A stretch of 64,000 nucleotides of DNA from Polyangium jinanense (lineage in GTDB: Bacteria > Myxococcota > Polyangia > Polyangiales > Polyangiaceae), in NCBI RefSeq assembly GCF_028435365.1, contig NZ_JAGTJJ010000021.1:111230-175229 (forward strand). Reading direction: 5' to 3'. The first letter of the stretch is position 1. Each line of letters opens with the position of its first letter. Shown one piece after another: positions 16,780-24,237 of the stretch. The position numbers were made by a program, and so were the translations under genes. The notes beneath the pieces were generated by a model. The model saw only the letters and a program-made list of their open reading frames with translations, was not told the DNA's origin and made no database searches.

Positions 16780-17703
16780 CTACCGCGTCCGTGCCCGTGG
16801 CGAGCTGGCCGGGGGCGCGGGGAGCCGTCGCTCGATGCCATCGAGGAGCGCCGCGAGGCCGCTCTCGAACAGCGCGTCGAGGCTCAGGTCGAAGCCTTCC
16901 CGGAGGTCCCGCAGCACCGACGAGAAGCTCGCGTGGCGGGCCGACCTCGCGAGCTCGGCGAACACGGGCGCCTGCGCTTCGTTCCAGTGCTCCCCGTCGA
17001 CGCCGCTCTCGGCCTCGGCGCGCCGCTCGGCCTCGAGATCGACGCCGACGCCGCGCACGTAGCTGAAGACAAGCAGGTGGAGTTCGAGGCGCCCGCGTGC
17101 GTCGACGCCCGAGCCCTCGAGCGCTTGGAAGATCCAGTCCGCGAACGCGACCACGTTCGGCTGGGTGAGCGGGCGCGTCACCGTCATCACGTGGGCGAGC
17201 CATGGGTGGCGCTGGTAGAGCGTCCAGAGCCCGCGTGCGGAGACCTCGAGGCCCTCGCGCCACGAGCGCGCGGGCGGCGGCAGCTGGAGCTCGCCGAACG
17301 CGGCGTCGACCATCGCGGCGACGAGCTCGGCCTTGCTCTGTACGTGGCGATAGAGCGACATCGGCGGCGCCGACAGCACCGCCGCGACCGCGCGCATCGA
17401 CAGGGCGTCGACTCCCTGCGCGTCCGCGATGGCCATCGCCGCCCGCACGATCTTCGCGCGGCCGAGGCCCTCTTCCGCCGGGGCCTGCCGCGGCGCGACG
17501 ACGTGGCCGACCCGCGGCTTCGCCAAGAGCACACCCTCCTGGCACAGCGCTGCAAGCGCTTTCGCGGCCGTCGCGTGCGCCACCCGGAAGCGCCGGCTTA
17601 CCGCCCGCGTCGACGGCGCCCGCGCGCCCGGCGGGAGGGCGCCGGTCGCCACCTGCCGCTTGAGCTCCGCCACGATTCGCTGCGAGGCCCCCGCGCGATC
17701 CAT
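16780..17703 (-). CDS. Transcriptional regulator with GntR-type and TetR-type DNA-binding domains
   Basis: A 307-residue protein. Residues 5-75 resemble a GntR winged helix (AELKRQVATGALPPGARAPS, VSRRFRVAHATAAKALAALC). Residues ~85-135 are a TetR-type HTH (IVRAAMAIADAQGVDALSMR, PMSLYRHVQSKAELVAAMVD). The rest is a TetR C-terminal ligand-binding region (WREGLEVSARGLWTLYQRHP). Two DNA-binding domains in one chain are unusual, though GntR/TetR hybrids are known in actinobacteria. It is divergent from the FAD monooxygenase at 17836, the classic arrangement for a local repressor of an oxygenase. An imperfect palindrome lies 4 bp upstream of its start. Confidence 0.85.
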   Translation of the reverse strand: MDRAGASQRIVAELKRQVATGALPPGARAPSTRAVSRRFRVAHATAAKALAALCQEGVLLAKPRVGHVVAPRQAPAEEGLGRAKIVRAAMAIADAQGVDALSMRAVAAVLSAPPMSLYRHVQSKAELVAAMVDAAFGELQLPPPARSWREGLEVSARGLWTLYQRHPWLAHVMTVTRPLTQPNVVAFADWIFQALEGSGVDARGRLELHLLVFSYVRGVGVDLEAERRAEAESGVDGEHWNEAQAPVFAELARSARHASFSSVLRDLREGFDLSLDALFESGLAALLDGIERRLPAPPASSPRARTR

Positions 17704-17707
17704 CGCC

Positions 17708-17721
17708 CTGTACTAGCACAG
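17708..17721. promoter_or_regulatory. Candidate operator of the GntR/TetR regulator
   Basis: CTGTACTAGCACAG is an imperfect palindrome (CTGT/ACAG arms around a CTAG centre) directly upstream of the regulator and inside the region shared with the divergent monooxygenase. Binding is inferred. Confidence 0.4.
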
Positions 17722-17835
17722 AATCTTTGCGAATTGCGGAGGATTCATTCGACGATCCTGCTGGGCTGCGTACAGTGCACGCAGCTCCGCGTGTGGTGCG
17801 CGCGGCTCGGCGTGCCTCGCACGCGAGGAGGTCCC

Positions 17836-18972
17836 ATGGCTCGTAGCATCCTCGTCTCCGGCGCAGGTATCGCCGGCCCCGCGCTCGCGTGCCGGCTCGG
17901 CCGCACGGGTTTTTCCGTGACCGTCGTCGAGCGCGCCCCCGCCCTGCGGCGCGGCGGGCAAGCCGTCGATTTCCGCGGCCCCGTGCACATGCGCGTTCTG
18001 CGCGAGATGGGCCTGTTCGAGGCGCTCGCGGAGCGGCGTACGCACATGGGCGCGCTGCAATTCGTCGACGCGAGGGGTCGTGTCGTCTTTACGTTGCCGC
18101 CATCGTTCGCCGGCGGCGAGCTCGAAATCGAGCGAGGCGATCTCGTCGACGTGCTGTTCCAGAAAAGCCGCGATAGCGCCGAATACGTCTTTGGCGACTC
18201 GATCGCCTCGATCGCGCAGGATGGCGGGGGCGTCGACGTCACATTCGAGCGCGAACGGCCGCGCCGCTTCGATCTCGTTGTCGGCGCCGACGGCCTCCAC
18301 TCGCGCGTCCGCGCGCTCGCGTTCGGCGAGGAGCGCCGCTACGTGCGTCACCACGGGCACTCCGTCGCCACGTTCCGCATGCCGAACCTCCTCGGCCTCG
18401 AGCGGAGGGGCCTCGTCTACAGCGAGCCCGGGAGGGCCGTCGTCGTCAGCAGCACGCGGAATGTGGAGGAGGCCGTCGTCATGCTCGTCTTCACCCCCTC
18501 GAACGAGCCGCTCCGCACGCGCTTCACCGGCATGGGCTGGGAGGTGCCGCGGCTTCTCCCGTACCTCGACGGCGCGAGCGACCTCTACACCGACACCATC
18601 AGTCGCGTTGACGTCGACGGGCTGTCGCGCGGCCGCGTCGTCCTCCTCGGCGACGCGGGTTACGGCGCCACCATCGGGGGCCAGGGTACGGGCGTCGCCG
18701 TCGTCGCCGCGTACGTGCTCGCTGGCGAGCTCGCGAGGGAGGCCGATCACGCGCGGGCCTTCGCACGCTACGAGGCCACCATCGCGGGCTACGCGCGCGG
18801 CTGCCAGGCCACCGCGCGCCACATGGGCCCATTCTTCGCGCCGCGATCCCGCGCGGCCATCGCCCTCCGGAACGCGATGTACCGAGCGCTCACATCCCGC
18901 CCGCTCGCCGGCGTGTTCGAGCGGATGACGGCGAGCGCGGCCAGCGACGTCACATTGCCGACGTACGTCTGA
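17836..18972 (+). CDS. FAD-dependent monooxygenase (TetX/PHBH-like)
   Basis: A 378-residue flavoprotein. The N-terminal Rossmann motif is ILVSGAGIAGPALACRLGRT (GxGxxG); the second FAD motif is RFDLVVGADGLHSRVRALAF (DG); the third is RVVLLGDAGYGATIGGQGTG (GD near residue 270). It belongs to the group A aromatic or antibiotic hydroxylases that use NAD(P)H, FAD and O2; the substrate is not evident. The C-terminus (MYRALTSRPLAGVFERMTAS) is typical of this family. The start at 17836 has GAGGAGG upstream. Control by the divergent GntR/TetR regulator is likely. Confidence 0.9.
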   Translation: MARSILVSGAGIAGPALACRLGRTGFSVTVVERAPALRRGGQAVDFRGPVHMRVLREMGLFEALAERRTHMGALQFVDARGRVVFTLPPSFAGGELEIERGDLVDVLFQKSRDSAEYVFGDSIASIAQDGGGVDVTFERERPRRFDLVVGADGLHSRVRALAFGEERRYVRHHGHSVATFRMPNLLGLERRGLVYSEPGRAVVVSSTRNVEEAVVMLVFTPSNEPLRTRFTGMGWEVPRLLPYLDGASDLYTDTISRVDVDGLSRGRVVLLGDAGYGATIGGQGTGVAVVAAYVLAGELAREADHARAFARYEATIAGYARGCQATARHMGPFFAPRSRAAIALRNAMYRALTSRPLAGVFERMTASAASDVTLPTYV

Positions 18973-19283
18973 ACCAGGCTGGTCAGCGAGCGGCGGTGAG
19001 CATTGTCTGGTGGCCGTCCGATTCGCACCATGATCTCATCGGATGCTCCTTTGGGAGCCCAAGCGTCGGAGCAGGAGGCGGATGGTGTCACGAGCGCGAT
19101 CCGGCTGCGGTCGGTTTTTCTGGACATCCGCCCCGTCCCGGGACAAACCTTGTCTCAGGAGGGCGCGCTCAACCCGGGGTCCCCGAACTCGCGACACCCA
19201 CCCGGCTTGCCGGGAAACGGGACCAAGAAAAACCCCTGACCCAGACCCCGGCCTGGAGCGCGCCCTCCGCCTTCGTTGGTCGG
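18973..19283. other. Gene-free stretch with one GGACAAACC motif
   Basis: No frame here has convincing protein character. It contains one GGGACAAACCTTG (19140-19152), the motif otherwise paired upstream of the Cys-rich genes; another single GGACAAACC follows at 19987. Confidence 0.4.
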
Positions 19284-19613
19284 TCAGGCCTTAGGCGGCC
19301 CCTCCGCCCCCTCGGGGGCGCCTTCCGCCGCCTCTCCCACCCCGGGCTGCGCAGGCCCACCCGCGAAGTGGACGGTCACGTGAAGCTTGCCGTCGAGGAC
19401 CGCGGCCACGTAGCCACGCGGATACCCGAGCGCTTCCGCCACGGCATGCTGGGTTTTCCCCTGCGCGTACGCAACGAGTGCGCTGCGCACGCGTTGCTGC
19501 ATATCGTTCGAGAGGACAGCGGGAACGCTGTCCGGGTCTTGATCGTGCGTATCCTCGACGGACGGATCGGTGCCTTCTTGCCCTGCGATGGCAGGACGAC
19601 CGATGATGGGCAT
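19284..19613 (-). CDS. Small HTH-like hypothetical protein
   Basis: A 109-residue protein from ATG 19613. The centre (MQQRVRSALVAYAQGKTQHA, VAEALGYPRGYVAAVLDGKL) resembles a short helix-turn-helix; Gly/Pro/Ala-rich tails lie on both sides. It is divergent from the C-protein-like regulator at 19748, with paired operator-like inverted repeats between them, so it is likely under that regulator's control. No family is recognised; an antitoxin-like or accessory regulatory role is possible. Confidence 0.55.
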   Translation of the reverse strand: MPIIGRPAIAGQEGTDPSVEDTHDQDPDSVPAVLSNDMQQRVRSALVAYAQGKTQHAVAEALGYPRGYVAAVLDGKLHVTVHFAGGPAQPGVGEAAEGAPEGAEGPPKA

Positions 19614-19693
19614 GGGTTGCGACTCCGCTCGTAACGGGGTTGCGGCCAAGTCGCCCCGGGGGATTTCCAGGTCCCTCGGGGCGGCGCTTCTTG

Positions 19694-19721
19694 CAGACTA
19701 TAGTCTGTAGACGCCCAGTCT
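19694..19721. promoter_or_regulatory. Two adjacent AGAC-N4/5-GTCT inverted repeats (C-box-like operators)
   Basis: The 14-bp perfect palindrome CAGACTATAGTCTG (19694-19707) is followed at once by AGAC-GCCCA-GTCT (19709-19721). Two abutting dimer sites of this kind upstream of a 79-residue XRE protein match the layout of controller (C) protein operators of restriction-modification systems (consensus GACT/AGTC half-sites). Confidence 0.65.
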
Positions 19722-19747
19722 CTACTCGCAGACCGTCGACCGTCAAG

Positions 19748-19987
19748 GTGGCTGGCAACGGGCTGGAGCAGATCTTCGGGCAAGTGGTCCGCGAAGTCCG
19801 GATCGAGGTGGGGATCTCCCAGGAAGAGCTGGCAGATCGGGCCCAACTGCATCGCACCTATGTAAGCCTGCTCGAACGAGGGAAGCGCAATCCGTCGCTG
19901 AACGTCGTCCAGGCCCTCGCGACGGCGCTCGGGACCACGATGACGCGCCTGGTTTCCGAGGTCGAAGCGAGGCTGCCACGGAAGTAG
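19748..19987 (+). CDS. XRE regulator resembling R-M controller (C) proteins
   Basis: A 79-residue single-domain HTH protein: VVREVRIEVGISQEELADRA, then LHRTYVSLLERGKRNPSLNV and VQALATALGTTMTRLVSEVE. The RTYVSLLERGKRNPSL recognition region is characteristic of C proteins and related XRE regulators. The GTG at 19748 was chosen because the domain begins soon after it and AAGG lies just upstream. Paired palindromes lie 27-54 bp upstream of the start, as expected for autoregulation. No methylase or nuclease gene is adjacent, so it may be an orphan regulator of the divergent small gene. Confidence 0.8.
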   Translation: MAGNGLEQIFGQVVREVRIEVGISQEELADRAQLHRTYVSLLERGKRNPSLNVVQALATALGTTMTRLVSEVEARLPRK

Positions 19988-20109
19988 GACAAACCCCCGA
20001 TGCCCACCCCTGGGTCATCGTCGCGGCGGGAGGGGACGCGACGGTGGCGCTACCTCAACGTCACTTCGCCTACCCCTACGCGGGATTATAATGAACACGT
20101 TGTAGATCC

Positions 20110-20219
20110 TGTGGTCGGATGCCCCGGCTATTCTGCGAGGATCGAGGGGGCGAGTTGAAGCTGACCACAACGCGACGTTCTGAGACCCTTCGGTGCCTAC
20201 GTTGGGGCAACAGTGGGGC
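20110..20219. repeat. Second copy of the integrase-end repeat
   Basis: Homologous to 16650-16753 and ending in TTGGGGCAACAGTGGGGC (20202-20219). No integrase or tRNA fragment is adjacent here, so this copy may mark a deleted unit. Upstream bases 19988-20109 hold no recognisable gene. Confidence 0.5.
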
Positions 20220-20267
20220 GAGTGCAGGCTACGGCCGAGCCGCGCGTGGGGCCCCCCCGGCTCCTCC

Positions 20268-21407
20268 CTAGCCGCAGATCGTGCTGCACGTCGACGTCGA
20301 CGTCCCGTTGTGCGCGCACAGCGCGTAGCACGCGTCCTTGGGGGTCTGCGACGTCCCGCAGGCATTACACGTCCCCGCCGACGTGCCGCAGATGGTCTCG
20401 CAGGTCGACGTCGACGTGTTGTTGGCGATGCACAATTTGTAACAGCCGACGATGGCGCAGTCGGAGTTCGTGCCGCAGATGGTCTCGCAGGTGGAGGTCG
20501 AGGTGCCATTGGCGGCGCAGTTCTCGTAACAACCCAGCTCGGCGCACTCGGTGCCGAGGCCGCAGATGGTCTCGCAGGTGGACGACGACGTGCCGTTGGC
20601 GGCGCAGAGCTGGTAACAGGCGTACTGGCCGAGGCCGGTGGTGGTGCCGCAGATGGTCTCGCAGGTGGACGTGCTCGTGCCGTCGGCGGCGCAGTTCTTG
20701 TAGCAGCCGCGCTCACCGCAGGCGGTGGTGGTGCCGCAGATGATCTCGCAGGTGGATGCCGACGTGCTGTCGGCGATGCAGACATCGTAACAGGCGCCCT
20801 GTGCCGACGGGGTGTCGGTGCCGCAAATGGTCTCGCAGGTGGAGGCGGAGGTGCCCTTCTGCACGCACAGGGCATAGCAGCCGACGCCGTTGCCGATGGG
20901 GCACTGCGAGGCGCAGGTCGACGGGCTGGTGTCGTTGGCAAGGCAGGTCTGCCAGCATCCGTCGATGGGCGGATCGCACTCGGGGTCGACGGGACCGCCG
21001 CCCGTGCCGCCGCCGCCCGCGCCGCCGCCGCCCGCGCCGCCGCCGCCTGTGCCCCCACCGCAGAAGGTGGGAGTCTCCACGGCCTGGCAGGCGTTGCCCG
21101 CCGCCGCGCACGCGCCGTCGATGCACGCGGCGGCGAGGAACTGCTCGCCGCTCGTGGCGCAGTTGCAGCACACGGGCGCGCAGTCGGCGAAGGTGGAGCA
21201 GCTCTCGCCGTTGGGCTTGGTGCCGTGGAGCTCGGCGGGCGACGACGGGCACGCGCCGTTCGCCTGCTCGCCCTTCGACGAGACGTTGCCCGTGTCCGTG
21301 CCGCCGTCGCCTCCGCCTCCCGTCGTGCCTGGGGAGCTCGAGCTGGCTGCGCAGGCCGCGATGAGGAAGGTGAGGATGGATGCGTACACGATCGGGCGAT
21401 TCACCAT
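20268..21407 (-). CDS. Lipoprotein with eight Cys-rich tandem repeats
   Basis: A 379-residue exported protein. The signal peptide ends in a lipobox (ILTFLIAACAAS). A Ser/Gly linker and a first Cys-rich part (ADCAPVCCNCATSGEQFLAA) precede a Gly-rich spacer. From about residue 165 there are eight repeats of 25-29 residues with the pattern C-Y-x2-C-x4-TSxSTC-x2-IC, for example GCYKNCAADGTSTSTCETIC. Each repeat has four Cys and probably forms its own disulfide-bonded unit. ATG 21407 gives a proper signal sequence; the frame is open to 21509. I do not recognise the repeat family. It is probably a surface-exposed stalk or adhesin (inference). Confidence 0.75.
   Translation of the reverse strand: MVNRPIVYASILTFLIAACAASSSSPGTTGGGGDGGTDTGNVSSKGEQANGACPSSPAELHGTKPNGESCSTFADCAPVCCNCATSGEQFLAAACIDGACAAAGNACQAVETPTFCGGGTGGGGAGGGGAGGGGTGGGPVDPECDPPIDGCWQTCLANDTSPSTCASQCPIGNGVGCYALCVQKGTSASTCETICGTDTPSAQGACYDVCIADSTSASTCEIICGTTTACGERGCYKNCAADGTSTSTCETICGTTTGLGQYACYQLCAANGTSSSTCETICGLGTECAELGCYENCAANGTSTSTCETICGTNSDCAIVGCYKLCIANNTSTSTCETICGTSAGTCNACGTSQTPKDACYALCAHNGTSTSTCSTICG
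20270..20952 (-). repeat. Eight coding repeats of ~75-87 bp
   Basis: DNA repeats encoding the Cys-rich units of the gene at 20268-21407. The most conserved piece on the plus strand is CCGCAGATGGTCTCGCAGG, which recurs with small changes. Internal copies are closer to each other than the terminal ones, suggesting expansion by slippage or unequal exchange. Confidence 0.7.
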
Positions 21408-21666
21408 GGCCGGGATGGTCAGCACGATGGCGGCGGTGCGCCCAGCGGGCGAGCACGATTCCGACGGGGCGGCGCCGGATCGTGCTCGAGACACCCGAAG
21501 GGCGTCCATTCGCCGTGTTTCAACTTGGTGGGGATGGGACGTACAACGTGCACAAGGGGATAGACGATCAGGGGGCCGTCTGCTCCCTGGTTATCGTTTG
21601 GCGGCGCGGCGCTGCCACCGTCCCACACCCACCCTCGGCCGCGCCGTGGAGCGCGCGGTCGCGACG

Positions 21667-21963
21667 TTATCGAGCGCGTTCTTGGGCATGGCTCCTCGGT
21701 CCGTTCGCCGGACCGCTCCCCACCAGATCCTCCAATCCGCCAGGAATCACGTCCTCGACCCGGAGGCCGAGGCCCACGGCGATCTTCACGCAGGTCTCGA
21801 TCGTGATATTGACGCGCCCATTCTCGATACTGGACAAGGCGCCTTTCGTAACTCCGCTCGTGTCGGCGAGGTCGGCCAGCGACATTCGTTGATCCAGGCG
21901 TAACTCCCGGATGCGCGTGCCGAGGGTTGAGAGAAGTGGATGGGTCGTTGGTCGACGTGGCAT
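21667..21963 (-). CDS. XRE-family regulator, paralogue of 6323-6640
   Basis: A 98-residue protein with an HTH domain (TRIRELRLDQRMSLADLADT, GVTKGALSSIENGRVNITIE, TCVKIAVGLGLRVEDVIPGG). It shares the MPRR start and most of the HTH with the module A regulator. CGGAGGA lies upstream of ATG 21963. It sits 148 bp downstream of the module B sigma gene, the same relative order as in module A (XRE, [paralogue], sigma, barrel, Cys-rich). The conserved placement implies a role in controlling the module. Confidence 0.85.
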   Translation of the reverse strand: MPRRPTTHPLLSTLGTRIRELRLDQRMSLADLADTSGVTKGALSSIENGRVNITIETCVKIAVGLGLRVEDVIPGGLEDLVGSGPANGPRSHAQERAR

Positions 21964-22111
21964 GGCCGGTCCTCCGAGATTGGTGCTCGTCGACCTTGGG
22001 CGACTACGGTGCAGCCAGCGAGCACCTGTGCGCGAGCAGGGAGCGGCCACACCGGAGCCGCCCAAGGCCGGCGATTCGTATTTCGCGAACTAAAAAACCG
22101 ATGTGAAAGCG

Positions 22112-23101
22112 CTACTGCGTCGCCTCGGCGTCTCGAAGCGCGTTCGCGATCATCCATGGCGACGGCGAGCGCTCCTCGTATCGATGCCCCGGCGGAGACT
22201 TAGGGCCGATCGACGTGCGTCGGGGACTTGTGACCTTCGGCGTTTCCGCGGGGGTGGTGGGCTTCAGTCTCGACCTTACGAGGCCAGCATGCCGCGCGAG
22301 ACCGTCCGACATTCGGCCTTCCACGCTGTGGGCGCGAGCAGCGAATGCGTCCTCTTCGCCTGCGCACGACCCGAGGTGGGGCGTGGCTGTGAAGACTACG
22401 GCTGCCGTGCCGAGGCTTCCGATGAAACGGGCAGGGGTGCGGTGAAGAGACCCGAGCAACCGCGTCCAGAACGAGCCCACCTGCGCGCGCGCCTCGCGGG
22501 CGAGCAAGCCAAAAAGAGCCAGCGGAATGGCACCGATCCGGCGCCGACGACGGCGGAGCGACCGCGCCGCAGACTCGTCCACCGCAATGCGCGCCCGATG
22601 GAGCACGCCATCCACTCGCTCTCGCATCGTTGCCCACGCGACGTTGCGCTCCGCGGCGAGTTCCTTGATCGTCGTCCCCTCGTAAAAATGCTCGTGGAGC
22701 AGTGAGCCATCGTCAAGGCTCAGACGCTCGAATACCTTGGACGCGTCGACCTTCGCCTCGTAGTTCTCGACATGCGCGCTGCTGGCCTCGATTGCGCGTA
22801 CGATCTCCTCGGTGGGCGTCGCGACTTCCCGCGAGCGGGATGCGTCCTTGCGGTTCGTCAGGGCCTCGTATTTCGCGACGGCGTTCAGCCATGCGCCAAA
22901 GCCTTCTTCGTCTTTTGGATCGGGCCGCTCTGCTTTAGGCTTGCTACATACGACCAGGAATGCATGATGGACGACGTCCATCACATGCTCCGAATCGACT
23001 CCGACCGAGCGAACCACCGCGGCCATAGCATCCCGATACCGGAGCGTGGCCTCTCTGGAGATACCGAGTTCGTTCGAGCAGTCGTCGAGGACGCGTGTCA
23101 T
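22112..23101 (-). CDS. Module B ECF-type sigma factor with C-terminal membrane segment
   Basis: A 329-residue paralogue of 7521-8471, aligning over its whole length (both begin MTR.DDC.NEL and end WMIANA.RDAEA). Region 2: VRSVGVDSEHVMDVVHHAFL, then FGAWLNAVAKYEALTNRKDA. Region 4: GSLLHEHFYEGTTIKELAAE, NVAWATMRERVDGVLHRARI. After an Arg cluster come the hydrophobic stretches IPLALFGLLAREARA and FIGSLGTAAVVFTATP, and a variable tail. The end of the tail (PWMIANALRDAEA) is strongly conserved between the two copies, so it is functional, perhaps for sensing or self-inhibition. Divergent from the module B barrel gene. Confidence 0.8.
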   Translation of the reverse strand: MTRVLDDCSNELGISREATLRYRDAMAAVVRSVGVDSEHVMDVVHHAFLVVCSKPKAERPDPKDEEGFGAWLNAVAKYEALTNRKDASRSREVATPTEEIVRAIEASSAHVENYEAKVDASKVFERLSLDDGSLLHEHFYEGTTIKELAAERNVAWATMRERVDGVLHRARIAVDESAARSLRRRRRRIGAIPLALFGLLAREARAQVGSFWTRLLGSLHRTPARFIGSLGTAAVVFTATPHLGSCAGEEDAFAARAHSVEGRMSDGLARHAGLVRSRLKPTTPAETPKVTSPRRTSIGPKSPPGHRYEERSPSPWMIANALRDAEATQ

Positions 23102-23217
23102 GCCCCAGACCCTCTGCTCGCGTTCACGAGTCCCATGGATACAAAGGGCAGAAGTCGCCCTCCATCACGGGAAAAATCGACCGACCCCTCCACATTTTTC
23201 GTCGAGGGGGCCACGGA
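23102..23217. promoter_or_regulatory. Conserved divergent promoter region of module B
   Basis: A 116-bp counterpart of 8472-8617. It shares AAAGGGCA, CATCACG, an A-run with ATCGAC, GACCCC and TCGTCGAGGGG before the GTG of the barrel gene. See the module A entry for the interpretation. Confidence 0.55.
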
Positions 23218-24237
23218 GTGAGGTCGCACACTGATTTCAGGCGCTTCTGGAGTGCGTTTGGCGCGGCGGCCCTAAGCGTGGCCTGGTCGTCGTCGGCCCT
23301 CGCGGCGGACGAGCTGCCGCACAGTCGCGTCGAGCTCACGACGGATCGGACGTTGCCCGGTTGCTCGGATGCGTTCGAGTTCAAGGCCATCCTGGCTAAT
23401 TGGGTGCCCGTGAGTACGATCGATCCGACGGCGGCGCGCGCGCTTGTCGTGCGGATCCGGCGACTCCCCGATGGCGGGAAGTCGGTCGATACGACGATCA
23501 CGGACGAGAACGGCGTCGCCGTATCCACCGATCACCGCGACTACTCGCCCCAAACCGACTGTTTCAAGGTGCTTTATTGGACGGCCTTCGACGCGGCGAC
23601 GCGGATCCGAGCAGCAGCGCCGAAGAAGGAGGAGCAGGCCCCAACGCCTTCGGTAGAGCCTCCGCCATCTCCCAAGACGGCCCCGTGCCCGAGATTCCCG
23701 ACGTGTCCACCGCCCTCGAAACCGCCCGCGGCAGCCCCGGCTCCGGTGGCCAGGCGCGTTTTCCTGGCGTTGGGAGGGATCGCGTCTTACGGGCTCATTC
23801 CGGATTGGGCACCCGGGCTCCGCGTTGCCGGCGGCGTTCAGCTCCCGCAGCTCTCGCTCGAGCTCGATGCGCGCTGGGGGGCGAACCTGAACACGCGCCC
23901 GCTGGGGTTCACGGAGGCGGAGATGCACACGTTCGCCCTGACGGCTGGCGCGTGTGTGAAGCGCCCTCCGCTTCTCGGCTGTCTCTTGGCTGCGGGGGGC
24001 GCCGTAGGGGCGGCGACGCTCAACCGAGCTTACGCTGGTCATATCGTGCGCGCGTTCTTCGGCGTCGGTGCGCGCAGTGGCGTCGAGCTACCGTTTACGG
24101 AGCACCTTGCTGCGCGCGTCGACGTTGAAGTTGCGTTTCCGCTGGTCGGTACCCGACTCGATTTGGTTAACCCTTCGTTCTGGGAGACGCTGACCCCCAC
24201 GTTCACGGGGGGAGGCTCGCTCGTGTACGCGTTCTAA
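23218..24237 (+). CDS. Module B secreted two-domain protein with probable C-terminal beta-barrel
   Basis: A 339-residue paralogue of 8618-9649, with the same GTG start context. Signal peptide ends VAWSSSALAADE. The soluble domain (SRVELTTDRTLPGCSDAFEF, VVRIRRLPDGGKSVDTTITD, TDCFKVLYWTAFDAATRIR) is the best-conserved part; the Pro-rich linker is shorter. The barrel-like C-terminus contains FLALGGIASYG, LSLELDARWGANLNTRPLG and the end GGSLVYAF. The gene overlaps the convergent Cys-rich gene by 4 bp at their stops. The retained order with a diverged linker suggests selection for both domains. Confidence 0.75.
   Translation: MRSHTDFRRFWSAFGAAALSVAWSSSALAADELPHSRVELTTDRTLPGCSDAFEFKAILANWVPVSTIDPTAARALVVRIRRLPDGGKSVDTTITDENGVAVSTDHRDYSPQTDCFKVLYWTAFDAATRIRAAAPKKEEQAPTPSVEPPPSPKTAPCPRFPTCPPPSKPPAAAPAPVARRVFLALGGIASYGLIPDWAPGLRVAGGVQLPQLSLELDARWGANLNTRPLGFTEAEMHTFALTAGACVKRPPLLGCLLAAGGAVGAATLNRAYAGHIVRAFFGVGARSGVELPFTEHLAARVDVEVAFPLVGTRLDLVNPSFWETLTPTFTGGGSLVYAF

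Noticed and set aside
16526..17719. 397-codon minus-strand frame
   Set aside because: Shifted frame over the GntR/TetR gene with Arg/Gly/Ala-only composition.
20270..20952. Possible CRISPR array because of regular repeats
   Set aside because: Repeats vary, spacing is a multiple of codons, and they encode a regular Cys pattern; no cas genes nearby.
20015..21563. Other-frame ORFs of 347 and 456 codons over the Cys-rich repeat gene
   Set aside because: They are repetitive only because the true gene is; they have no signal peptide or Cys pattern.
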